From positions 7,149,501 to 7,213,500 of the forward strand of contig NZ_JADPZX010000001.1 in the NCBI RefSeq assembly GCF_015712165.1: 64,000 nt of DNA, written 5' to 3'. This DNA is from Streptomyces spinoverrucosus (GTDB lineage Bacteria; Actinomycetota; Actinomycetes; Streptomycetales; Streptomycetaceae). The notes beneath the pieces are model-generated. The model ran no database searches, was not told the DNA's origin, and saw only the letters and a program-made list of their open reading frames with translations. This document shows, in pieces, positions 34,488 to 42,012 of the stretch. A program made the translations under genes and the position numbers. Each line of letters begins with the position of its first letter. Position 1 is the stretch's first letter.

Positions 34488-36011
34488 TCAGTACGCGCGG
34501 CGGCGCATGCGGCGCCACCACATCAGGGCGGCGCCGATCAGCAGGATTCCGCCCGCACCCGCGCCCGCGGAGGCGGCGATGAGGGTCGTGTCGTCCGTGC
34601 CGGCGGGCTGGAGGGCGTCGCCGATCTGGCTGCGGACGTCGTTGCCGCCCGAGGTGCCCTTGGCCAGCGGGCCGCGTGAGCCCTCCGTCGGCAGGGCCAC
34701 GTACGGGAAGGCCTTCTCGAACTCCTTGTCGTTCTTGTCGACCGCGTCGCCCAGGTCGTTCTTGGCACCGAGCAGTTCACCCTCGACGACCTGGAGTGCG
34801 GCGTCGATCACGTCGTCGGTGAGGCGGCGGCCGTTGGGGAAGCCCGCGTTGTCGCCGTCCAGGACGCCGAGCCGCTTCGGTTCGGCGGCCGGCTCGATGG
34901 ACGTGTTCAGGCGCAGCATCTCGGACGGGGTCACGTGCGGCGGCTGGTTGAGGTCCGGTACGCCCTTGAGGAAGACGTCCACCAGGTCGTTGCGGGGCTC
35001 CTTGGGCGCCGGGATCTTGTAGATCGCCTCGATGAGCTTCGGCAACTCGGGGTTGGTGACGTTGTCCAGGAACTGGGCGTCGTCCCACGGCCCGGACGCG
35101 TTGAAGGTGTCCTTGTCCTCGATCGGGTTGACGACCTCGTTGACCAGCGGGTTGCCGAGCCGTGAGACCTGCCGGAAGTGGCCCTGGGCGTTCTTGCGCT
35201 GGGTCGTCGACCAGATGCCGACGATCGGCTGGTCCGCGGACTCCTGGATCAGGTGGTTGGGCACCTGAAGGGCGATGGAGTTGACGTTGTAGCCCTTGAG
35301 CGTGTCGTTGCCGACCTCGGAGAGGTTCCCGCCGTAGAGGAGGTCGAAGACGCGCAGGTCCAGGAAGAACGGGTCGTCGGCCTGCCCGGCGAACGTCGTG
35401 GCGCCGCCGGCCAGTTCGTGCACGGCCTGCTTGCGCAGCCCCGCGTAGTCCGGCATCGACGCCTTGCCCACGTTGGAGGGCGCGACCGGCACATCGTCCG
35501 CGATCTTCGTGCGGGACACCAGGTGCTGCTTCTTCAGCCGCAGCAGATCGATGTCGTAGGTCTGCGTGACGTTGAGGTCCTGGTCGTCCAGGCTCTCGAC
35601 CGGGCCCGTGTTGTAGAGGAACGTCTTCTTGTTCTTGACGTGCGTCTTGAACGTGTAGCGGAACAGCAGCTCGCCCTGCGCGTCACCGTTGTTGTCGACG
35701 TGGATGTCGTACTGCGCGTCCTCGGCGAACGTGAAGAAGTTCGGTCCGCCGGCCGGCTCCTCGAACGGGATCCAGTTCGCGATGATCGTCGTCGTGTCCG
35801 GCTTGTCCGGGCTGACGAACGCGTACACGTCGGTGTTGTCGAACTGCGGGGTCCCCGAGATCAGCGGGGCCTCCCGGTGGCTGGAGGCTTCCGCCTCCCC
35901 CGGTTCCAGCGCGGTCACGCCGGCGGCTGCGAGCCCCCCGGCGGCCAGCGCACCACAGACGAGGGTGGCGACGCTCCTGAGTCCCGCGCCGCGCTTGGAG
36001 ATAGCTGTCAT
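34488..36011 (-). CDS. DUF4331 surface protein with C-terminal TM anchor
   Basis: 507 aa from ATG 36011 (MTAISKRGAGLRS), chosen for GAGGA upstream; a GTG at 36044 is the alternative. The signal peptide is near LVCGALAAGGLAAAGV. DUF4331 hallmarks are ASSHREAPLISGTPQFDNTDVYAFVSPD at the mature start and GRRLTDDVIDAALQVVEGE near residue 400. The C-terminus has a hydrophobic helix (AGAGAGGILLIGAALMWW) and RRMRRRAY, so the protein stays membrane-bound and exposed. The family has no known activity. First gene of the DUF4331-TPR-NicO operon, divergent from the ECF sigma gene. Confidence 0.87.
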   Translation of the reverse strand: MTAISKRGAGLRSVATLVCGALAAGGLAAAGVTALEPGEAEASSHREAPLISGTPQFDNTDVYAFVSPDKPDTTTIIANWIPFEEPAGGPNFFTFAEDAQYDIHVDNNGDAQGELLFRYTFKTHVKNKKTFLYNTGPVESLDDQDLNVTQTYDIDLLRLKKQHLVSRTKIADDVPVAPSNVGKASMPDYAGLRKQAVHELAGGATTFAGQADDPFFLDLRVFDLLYGGNLSEVGNDTLKGYNVNSIALQVPNHLIQESADQPIVGIWSTTQRKNAQGHFRQVSRLGNPLVNEVVNPIEDKDTFNASGPWDDAQFLDNVTNPELPKLIEAIYKIPAPKEPRNDLVDVFLKGVPDLNQPPHVTPSEMLRLNTSIEPAAEPKRLGVLDGDNAGFPNGRRLTDDVIDAALQVVEGELLGAKNDLGDAVDKNDKEFEKAFPYVALPTEGSRGPLAKGTSGGNDVRSQIGDALQPAGTDDTTLIAASAGAGAGGILLIGAALMWWRRMRRRAY

Positions 36012-36082
36012 GCCGTCCGTCCTCAGTGCCAACTTGCCTGACACCCGGGATTCGGCGCCGACGGCGGACCGGATTGGTCGGT

Positions 36083-36101
36083 CGGGAAAAATGATTTCCC
36101 G
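36083..36101. promoter_or_regulatory. inverted repeat in the DUF4331/sigma divergent promoter region
   Basis: CGGGAAA-AATGA-TTTCCCG, a perfect 7-bp inverted repeat with a 5-bp spacer, lies in the middle of the 205-bp divergent region. It is a candidate regulator site or overlapping promoter elements. Confidence 0.4.
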
Positions 36102-36216
36102 CCTGTTCGACCCGCGTTTTCGGCACGCTGATCCGTAACCCCATCCGGAGGTGCGTGCGTTGCGAATGTCTGGTGTGACGGGACGGCCCGGGTGCGGCCG
36201 GGGAGAGGGGGAGCGC

Positions 36217-36759
36217 GTGGAGGCGGACAGACTGCTGATCCGCGTCGCGGGCGGGGACCAGATGGCGTTCGAGGAGCTCTACGCACTGGTGTCCGGACCG
36301 GTGTTCGGGCTCGTCCAACGCGTGGTGCGGGATCCGGCGCAGTCCGAGGAGGTGGCCCAGGAGGTGCTGCTCGAACTGTGGCGGTCCGCCGCCCGATTCG
36401 ACCCCGCCCGCGGCAGCGCCCTGTCCTGGATCCTCACCCTCGCTCACCGCCGCGCCGTCGACCGGGTGCGCAGCGCCCGCGCGGCCGGCGAGCGGGAGCA
36501 GCGCGAGGCACTGCGCGCCGGGACGCCCGCCTTCGACCATGTCGCCGAGGAGGTGGAGGCCGGACTCGAACGCGAGTGGGTGCGCCGCTGCCTGGACCGG
36601 CTCACCGCCCTCCAGCGGGAGTCCGTCACCCTCGCCTACTACGACGGCTACACCTACCGTGAAGTGGCCGAACGGCTCTCTTTGCCGCTCGGCACGGTCA
36701 AGACCCGGATGCGCGACGGACTGACCCGGCTGCGCGAGTGCCTCGGAGGAGTCGCGTGA
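36217..36759 (+). CDS. ECF sigma factor, SigK-like
   Basis: 180 aa from GTG 36217 behind GGGAGAGGGGGAG; ATG 36166 is a longer alternative. Region 2: MAFEELYALVSGPVFGLVQRVVRDPAQSEEVAQEVLLELW, with SALSWILTLAHRRAVDRVR for promoter melting. Region 4: LDRLTALQRESVTLAYYDGYTYREVAERLSLPLGTVKTRMRDGLTRL. It resembles the SigK/ECF19 group. Its stop (GTGA) overlaps the first of three tandem anti-sigma start regions. The divergent DUF4331 operon is the obvious candidate regulon. Confidence 0.9.
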   Translation: MEADRLLIRVAGGDQMAFEELYALVSGPVFGLVQRVVRDPAQSEEVAQEVLLELWRSAARFDPARGSALSWILTLAHRRAVDRVRSARAAGEREQREALRAGTPAFDHVAEEVEAGLEREWVRRCLDRLTALQRESVTLAYYDGYTYREVAERLSLPLGTVKTRMRDGLTRLRECLGGVA

Positions 36760-36871
36760 GCTTCCTGGACCGCCGTTCGCACATCGAGGGCCGAGGGGGT
36801 GCGGCATGAGCCTGCTCGACCGTCCGCAGGTCGAGGGCCGAGGGGGTGCGGCATGAGCCTGCTCGACCGTC
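36756..36871 (+). repeat. three tandem copies of the anti-sigma start region forming two coupled mini-ORFs
   Basis: A 41-base sequence containing the ribosome site and first codons of the anti-sigma gene is repeated exactly at 36784-36824 and 36831-36871 (period 47), and an older copy starts at GTG 36756. Copy one reads MSFLDRRSHIEGRGGAA and stops at 36807-36809; copy two starts at ATG 36806, reads MSLLDRPQVEGRGGAA and stops at 36854-36856; the real gene starts at ATG 36853. Each stop overlaps the next start by ATGA. Confidence 0.85.
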
Positions 36872-37659
36872 TCACCGGCCGCGCCGATCCGCACAGCCTC
36901 GCCGCGCCCTACGCGCTCGACGCCCTGGAAGGCGACGAGCGTGCCCGTTTCGAGAAGCACCTGGAGCGCTGCGCGCGCTGTGCGCAGGAGGTGCGGGCGC
37001 TCTCCGAGGACGCCGTGCGCCTCGCCTGGTCCACGGCCGCTCCCGCGCCGGCCGCCCTGCGCGACCGGGTGCTGGCCGCCGTACGCACCACCGCGCAGGA
37101 ACCCCCGCGCGCGCGTGAGAACCGGCTGCCCCCGCATGTGTGGGGCACCCAGCCGCCACCGGCGCGCACCCGTACGCGCCGCACGCGCCCCCTGTTCGTC
37201 CCGTTCGCCACCGCGACCGCCGCCGCGGCCCTCGTCGTCGCCGCCCTGTTCGCCGTCCAGGCGGACCGGAGCGAGCGGCAACTGGCCGCCGAGCGGGACC
37301 GGGCACGTGAGATCGCCCACGTCCTGGCCGCTCCCGACGCCCGCGCGGCCACCGGCAAGGACGCCGAGGGACGGACGCTTGGAGTGATCGCCTCCGCTTC
37401 CGAGGGGCGTGCGATCGTCACGCTGAACGGGTACGACGACCCGCCGGACGGACGTGTGCACCAACTGTGGCTCATGCGCCCCCAGGCGCAACCGCGCTCC
37501 TTGGGTCTTCTCGACGACGACACGCCCTTCGTCGCGAACGGCCTGGACACGGCGGCCACGTCACTCGCAGTGACCGTCGAGCCCGACGGCGGGTCAGCCC
37601 AGCCAACCACTCAACCGGTTGTCCAACTCGCCCTGGAATCGGTCGGATTCGGAGAGTGA
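36853..37659 (+). CDS. RskA-like anti-sigma-K factor
   Basis: 268 aa. The N-terminal zinc-type anti-sigma domain has H-x3-C-x2-C (FEKHLERCARCAQEV). A Pro/Arg linker leads to one TM helix (LFVPFATATAAAALVVAALFAV, about 116-137), then an extracellular RskA domain (GVIASASEGRAIVTLNGYDDPPDGRVHQLWLMRP). It holds the upstream ECF sigma factor at the membrane until cleaved by regulated proteolysis. The start ATG 36853 is the third of three repeated start regions and overlaps the stop of a 16-codon mini-ORF, so its synthesis depends on ribosomes leaving the sigma gene. Confidence 0.9.
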   Translation: MSLLDRLTGRADPHSLAAPYALDALEGDERARFEKHLERCARCAQEVRALSEDAVRLAWSTAAPAPAALRDRVLAAVRTTAQEPPRARENRLPPHVWGTQPPPARTRTRRTRPLFVPFATATAAAALVVAALFAVQADRSERQLAAERDRAREIAHVLAAPDARAATGKDAEGRTLGVIASASEGRAIVTLNGYDDPPDGRVHQLWLMRPQAQPRSLGLLDDDTPFVANGLDTAATSLAVTVEPDGGSAQPTTQPVVQLALESVGFGE

Positions 37660-37785
37660 TCGACGAGGGATGGTCAACGGCCTTACGGGGAAGGTGAATC
37701 CTGAGACCGCGATACACGCGTGCCCCAAGGGGGAGATAGGGTTACCCTGCCCGGGCCGGGTGGACTCGTACGGGTGGGGAGTGAC

Positions 37786-38055
37786 ATGGAACAGATAACA
37801 GTGCGCAGCAGGGCAAGGGTCCCTGCGATCACCTGCGGGAGCAGCGCGACCAGCTCGCGCCTCGACCGCCATCTCTCGGTGCTGGCGGGCCCTGCCGTCC
37901 CGCAGCGTGAGGCGGCCGAGGCGACCTCGCTGATGCGCGAGATAACTGCACGTGACACCGCGCACGAGCGCAGCGACCGGGGCCGCCGGGTGAGCCGGGT
38001 CTCGCTCTTCGCGCCGCTGCGCCGGCTGCGCCGTTCGCTGTTCGGCGGGCGCTGA
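37786..38055 (+). CDS. small basic protein of unknown function
   Basis: 89 aa from ATG 37786 with GGGGAG at 37777-37782. No membrane segment or known motif: MEQITVRSRARVPAI, then a Ser/Thr stretch, ALE-like helix (REAAEATSLMREITARD) and a very basic end (RLRRSLFGGR). Third-position G/C is high, so it is probably real. It sits alone between the anti-sigma gene and a converging CoA transferase. A TAGGGT (37737-37742) upstream could be its -10. Confidence 0.6.
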   Translation: MEQITVRSRARVPAITCGSSATSSRLDRHLSVLAGPAVPQREAAEATSLMREITARDTAHERSDRGRRVSRVSLFAPLRRLRRSLFGGR

Positions 38056-38097
38056 CCCGCACGAGCGTCTCCCGACGCACCCTTCGAGGGCCCGCGC

Positions 38098-39306
38098 TCA
38101 GGCAGTCACACCGTCCCGGCGCAGCGCTGCGATCTCGCCGTCCGTCATCCCCACGGCGTGCAGCAAAGCTTCGGTGTGCTGCCCGAGCGCGGGTACGTCC
38201 CCGCTCCGCGCCGGCTCCCCACCCGGCCAGGTGATCGGCGGCAGCAGCGCCCTCAGCGGCCCCACCGGCGAGCCCACCTCCCGCCACCGCTCCCGGGCCG
38301 CCAGCTGCGGATGCTCCGCCACCTCCCCGACATCCCGCAGCCGGGCGCACGCGATCCCCGCACCCTCCAGCCGGGCCTGCGCCTCATCGGCGGTGAGCGC
38401 CCGCAGCGCCCGCGCGACCTCCGCGTCCGTCCGCTCCCGGTTCGCCACCCGCGCCGCGTTCGTCGCGAACGCCGGATCAGTCCCCAGCTCCGGCCGCCGT
38501 ATGACCTGTTCGGCGAGCCGCCGCCACTCCCGGTCGTTCTGCACCGACAGCAGCACCCGCCCGCCGTCCGCCGTGGCGTAGGCGTCGTAGGGCGCGATGA
38601 CGGCGTGCGCGAGGCCCGTGCGCGCCGGGGGAGTGCCGTCGTGCATCACATGGTGCAGCGGATGCCCCATCCACTCCGCGAGCGCCTCCAGCATCGACAC
38701 CTCCACCGGCCCGCCGAGCCCGGTGGCGCCGCGCCGCACCAGCGCCGCCAGCACGCCGGAGAAGGCGTACATGGCCGCCGCGATGTCCGCCGCCGGGATC
38801 CCCGCCTTCACCGGCTGCTCCGGCGTCCCCGTCACCGACACCAGCCCGGCCTCGCACTGCACGAGCATGTCGTACGCCCGCTTGTCCGCGTACGGACCCG
38901 ATGCCCCGTATCCGGAGATGTCCACGGCGATCAGCCGCGGGTGCGCGGCGCACAGCGTGGCCGCGTCGAGCCCGAGCCGCGCCGCCGCCCCCTGCGCGAG
39001 GTTCTGCACGAACACGTCCGCGTCGGCCACCAGCCGCCGTACGACGTCCAGTCCGCGCGGGTCCTTCAGGTCCAGAGCGACGGACTCCTTGCCGCGGTTG
39101 CACCACACGAAGTGCGAGGCGAGGCCGCGCGCGGCGGTGTCGTAGCCGCGTGCGAAGTCGCCGCCGTCCACCCGTTCCACCTTGATCACCCGGGCGCCGA
39201 GGTCGGCGAGCTGCCGGGTGGCGAAGGGGGCGGCGACGGCCTGTTCGACGGCGACGACGGTGATGCCCTCCAGGGGCAGGGGGAGACGATCCATGGGGTG
39301 GATCAT
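38098..39306 (-). CDS. class III CoA transferase (CaiB/BaiF family)
   Basis: 402 aa (390 if Met5-like start at 39294 is used). Family motifs: VVAVEQAVAAPFATRQLADLGARVIKVE, HFVWCNRGKESVALDLKDPRG, the catalytic Asp in KRAYDMLVQCEAGLVS, and VSMLEALAEWMGHP. It moves CoA between carboxylic acids (formyl-, succinyl- or carnitine-type donors). No acyl-CoA ligase is adjacent, so the substrate is open. It converges on the small gene at 37786 and has its own upstream spacing to the ABC genes (38 bp). Confidence 0.88.
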   Translation of the reverse strand: MIHPMDRLPLPLEGITVVAVEQAVAAPFATRQLADLGARVIKVERVDGGDFARGYDTAARGLASHFVWCNRGKESVALDLKDPRGLDVVRRLVADADVFVQNLAQGAAARLGLDAATLCAAHPRLIAVDISGYGASGPYADKRAYDMLVQCEAGLVSVTGTPEQPVKAGIPAADIAAAMYAFSGVLAALVRRGATGLGGPVEVSMLEALAEWMGHPLHHVMHDGTPPARTGLAHAVIAPYDAYATADGGRVLLSVQNDREWRRLAEQVIRRPELGTDPAFATNAARVANRERTDAEVARALRALTADEAQARLEGAGIACARLRDVGEVAEHPQLAARERWREVGSPVGPLRALLPPITWPGGEPARSGDVPALGQHTEALLHAVGMTDGEIAALRRDGVTA

Positions 39307-39343
39307 GTCCCGAGCCCGGCCGCTTTGTCAGCGGGCGTGGTCG

Positions 39344-40126
39344 TCAGCCCTCACCGTGCGCGTACCGGCGGACGGCGAGCGGGACGCACACCGCCAACAG
39401 CACGGCGCACCAGGCCAGTGACCCGGCGATCGGATGTGCCACCGGCCAGGCGGCTCCGTCCGGCACCGGGGCGTTGCCGAAGAGGTCCCGCAGGGCCGTG
39501 GTCACGGCGCTGACCGGGTTCCACTCGGCGACCGTGCGCAGCCAGCCGGTCATGCCGTCCGTGGGGATGTAGGCGTTGGACAGCAGCGGCAGCACGAAGG
39601 TGGCGCCGCCCAGTTGCCCCGCGGCCTCCTCGTTCCGGGTGAGCAGGCCCAGCAGGATCCCGGCCCAGGTGGTGGCGAACCGGAACAGCAGCAACAGGCC
39701 GACCGCGCCCACCGCCCCCAGTGCGCTCCCCTCGATCCGCCAGCCCACCGCGAGCCCGACCAGCAGAAACGGCACGGTCCCGGCCGCCGTGACCACGAGG
39801 TCCGCGACCGCCTGCCCGAGCGGCACCGCCGCCCGGCTGATCGGCAGACTGCGCAGGCGGTCCGTCACACCCCGGTGGGTGTCCTGGGCGGCCTGGAACA
39901 TGCCGGTCATGATCCCGTTCGCGGCCGTCGCGACCAGCAGGCCCGGCACCAGGTACGAGCGGTACTCCGCGCCGGGCATCGTCAGGGCGCTGCCGAGGAC
40001 GAACGCGAAGAACAGCAGCATCGTGATCGGCATGGTCTGGGTGAGGATCAGCAGCCCCGGGTTGTTCCGCATCCGCCGCAACTGGCGGCCCAGCAGCGCG
40101 GTCCCGTCGTACGCCAGCATGCTCAT
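39344..40126 (-). CDS. ABC-2 type exporter permease
   Basis: 260 aa, six TM helices, ABC2_membrane pattern with the typical LPISRAAVPLGQAVADLVV region after RGVTDRLRS. It pairs with the ATPase upstream, overlapping it by four bases (ATGA). This DrrB-like architecture exports drugs or lipids. It is under control of the divergent TetR gene. Confidence 0.9.
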   Translation of the reverse strand: MSMLAYDGTALLGRQLRRMRNNPGLLILTQTMPITMLLFFAFVLGSALTMPGAEYRSYLVPGLLVATAANGIMTGMFQAAQDTHRGVTDRLRSLPISRAAVPLGQAVADLVVTAAGTVPFLLVGLAVGWRIEGSALGAVGAVGLLLLFRFATTWAGILLGLLTRNEEAAGQLGGATFVLPLLSNAYIPTDGMTGWLRTVAEWNPVSAVTTALRDLFGNAPVPDGAAWPVAHPIAGSLAWCAVLLAVCVPLAVRRYAHGEG

Positions 40127-41058
40127 GCGGCACGCTCCGTCAGCCGGGCGAATGCGTCGTCGAGAGTGGGCGGACGCAGACCGGCGTCGAGCAACGCCAC
40201 GCCCGCGGCGTCGAGTTCACGCACCAACCGGGGCAAGGTGAGGGTGACGTCACGGGTGACCGCGCCCACGGTGTTCCGTTCGTGGTCGAACGCGGGCTGC
40301 GAGCCGGTCAACTGGTCGAGTACGGCCGCGGCCTTGGGCAGGGCCTCCGCGTCCGCGACCACAACCTCCGCGTACGCCCCGACGAGCGACTTGAACTCCG
40401 CCGGTGAACCGGTCTGCGTGACCCGCCCCCCGTCCACCAGGGCGACGGTGTCGGCGAGTTGGTCGGCCTCCTCCAGGTACTGCGTGGTGAGCAGCACGGT
40501 CGTGCCGTCCGCCTTCAGACGCCGTACGGCCTCCCAGATCCGGTTCCGGCCCGACGGGTCGAGCCCGGTCGTCGGCTCGTCCAGGAACAGCACGTCCGGG
40601 CGGCGGACCAGGCTCGCCGCGAGATCCAGCCGCCGTCGCATACCGCCCGAGTAGGTGGACGCCGGCCGGTCGGCGGCCTCGGTCAGCCCGAAGTCGTCCA
40701 GGAGTTCGGCGGCGCGCGCGGCCGCGCCGCGCACCCGGTGCAGCCGTGCGAACAGGCGCAGGTTCTCGCGTCCGGTGAGGTCGCCGTCCACCGACGCGTA
40801 CTGCCCGGTCACACCGATCCGGCGGCGTACGGCGTCGGCCTCCCGCACCAGGTCGTGCCCGGCGACGCGCGCCGAGCCGGCGTCCGGGCGGAGCAGCGTG
40901 GTCAGCAGGCGTGCGGCCGTGGTCTTGCCGGCCCCGTTCGGTCCGAGGACCCCGCACACCGTCCCCGTCGCCACCGCGAGATCCAGGCCGCGCACCGCAC
41001 GGATCTGCCCGAAGCGTTTCTCCAGACCTTCACTAAGTACAGCGTACGTAGAAGTCAT
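40123..41058 (-). CDS. ABC exporter ATPase, DrrA-like
   Basis: 311 aa from ATG 41058 (MTSTYAVLSEGLEKRFG). Walker A GPNGAGKTT, Q-loop GQYASVD, signature YSGGMRRRLDL, Walker B VLFLDEPTTGLD, and a C-terminal DrrA-type domain ending LRPPTLDDAFARLTERAA. Likely daunorubicin-resistance-type self-defence or efflux. Codons 4-9 coincide with a second operator-like site (41034-41050), so repressor binding inside the gene start may add to control. Confidence 0.9.
   Translation of the reverse strand: MTSTYAVLSEGLEKRFGQIRAVRGLDLAVATGTVCGVLGPNGAGKTTAARLLTTLLRPDAGSARVAGHDLVREADAVRRRIGVTGQYASVDGDLTGRENLRLFARLHRVRGAAARAAELLDDFGLTEAADRPASTYSGGMRRRLDLAASLVRRPDVLFLDEPTTGLDPSGRNRIWEAVRRLKADGTTVLLTTQYLEEADQLADTVALVDGGRVTQTGSPAEFKSLVGAYAEVVVADAEALPKAAAVLDQLTGSQPAFDHERNTVGAVTRDVTLTLPRLVRELDAAGVALLDAGLRPPTLDDAFARLTERAA
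41034..41050. promoter_or_regulatory. second TetR operator inside the ABC gene start
   Basis: TAAGTACAGCGTACGTA matches the complement of the main operator at 41077-41093 in 16 of 17 positions. It overlaps codons 4-9 of the ATPase gene. Confidence 0.55.
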
Positions 41059-41076
41059 GGGGTGACCATAGCGCAC

Positions 41077-41093
41077 TACGTACGCTGTACGTA
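41077..41093. promoter_or_regulatory. TetR operator of the ABC exporter/tetR divergent pair
   Basis: TACGTAC-GCT-GTACGTA is a perfect 17-bp palindrome located between the ATPase start (41058) and the TetR start (41122), covering the expected promoters of both. Confidence 0.75.
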
Positions 41094-41121
41094 ACTAGGA
41101 TGGTGGCCGAGGTGATGACCG

Positions 41122-41838
41122 ATGGCGGGCCGAGCGGCCGAACCCGAAGTGATCTGGGCGCGTCCCGAGCGGACGGGGCGTGGGCCGAAGCCGGCGTACA
41201 GCCGCGCCGACATCGCGGCGGCCGCGGTGCGGATCGCGGACGCCGAGGGACTGGACGCGGTCTCGATGCGGCGGGTCGCCGCCGAGCTGGGCTGCGGCAC
41301 GATGTCGCTGTACAACTACGTCCCCCGCAAGGAGGACCTGCACGAGCTGATGGTGGACGCCGTCAGCGGTGAGCACGAGCTGTGGGAGCCGAGCGGCGAC
41401 TGGCGGGCAGACATGGTTCGGGTGGGGCGCCAGACCCGCGCGCTGATGCACCGCCACCCCTGGCTGCCCAGGTTGATGTCGCCGGTCCACGGCTTCAGCC
41501 CCAACGCCCTGCGCTATCTGGAGCACTGCCTGGCCTGTCTGGATCCGCTGGACATGACGTACGGCATGAAGATGCAGCTGATCGGGATGCTCAACGGCGT
41601 CGTGACGACGTACGTGGCGAACGAACTGGCCACCGCCGAGCGCACCCGGTCGCTGCCGTGGTCGCAGGAGCAGGAGCACGCGGTACGGGCCGCCTATCTG
41701 GGCAGCCAGGTGGCGAGTGGCGCCTACCCCCGGATGGCGGCGGCGTTCGCCGAGGACCCGGGCCCGATCGATCTGGAGGCCGTCTTCGAGCTGGCGCTGG
41801 CCCGGGTGCTGGACGCCTTCGGGCCCAAGCACACCTAG
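41122..41838 (+). CDS. TetR family repressor of the ABC exporter
   Basis: 238 aa. An N-terminal extension of about 25 residues (MAGRAAEPEVIWARPERTGRGPKP) precedes the helix-turn-helix: YSRADIAAAAVRIADAEGLDAVSMRRVAAELGCGTMSLYNYVPRKEDLHELM. The C-terminal part is the TetR_C type seen with drug exporters. It is divergent from the DrrAB-like pair and very probably represses it. The stop codon TAG lies inside the terminal repeat of the downstream palindromic element. Confidence 0.88.
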   Translation: MAGRAAEPEVIWARPERTGRGPKPAYSRADIAAAAVRIADAEGLDAVSMRRVAAELGCGTMSLYNYVPRKEDLHELMVDAVSGEHELWEPSGDWRADMVRVGRQTRALMHRHPWLPRLMSPVHGFSPNALRYLEHCLACLDPLDMTYGMKMQLIGMLNGVVTTYVANELATAERTRSLPWSQEQEHAVRAAYLGSQVASGAYPRMAAAFAEDPGPIDLEAVFELALARVLDAFGPKHT

Positions 41839-42012
41839 GGCCTGTCGCGAAAGTGGCCTCTGCCGCGCGACGCCCGGCACGCACTCTCGGCGCACCGCCC
41901 GAAAGCCCGAGTACCCCAGTACGAGGGCTTCCGGGCGGCACGCCGAGAGCACGCACCGGACGCCGCGCGGCCGCCCTCCGGGCGACGAGGCCACTTTCGC
42001 AACAGGCCCTAG
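41835..42012. mobile_element. 178-bp palindromic MITE-like element with CTAG ends
   Basis: Terminal inverted repeats 41835-41860 and 41987-42012 match in 25 of 26 positions, starting CTAGGGCCTGT. Inner arms are also complementary over about 50 bp with some mismatches, and the right arm carries about 17 extra bases (near 41970-41986). There is no coding capacity. The TAG stops of both flanking convergent genes lie within the ends. The terminal sequence is of the kind seen at ends of Streptomyces IS elements (from memory), so a non-autonomous derivative is likely; a large bidirectional terminator is the other reading. Confidence 0.65.

Noticed and set aside
41835..42012. integron attC site or tmRNA-like RNA
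   Set aside because: No integrase nearby, no core site pattern, and the ends are exact inverted repeats with CTAG, better explained as a MITE or terminator.
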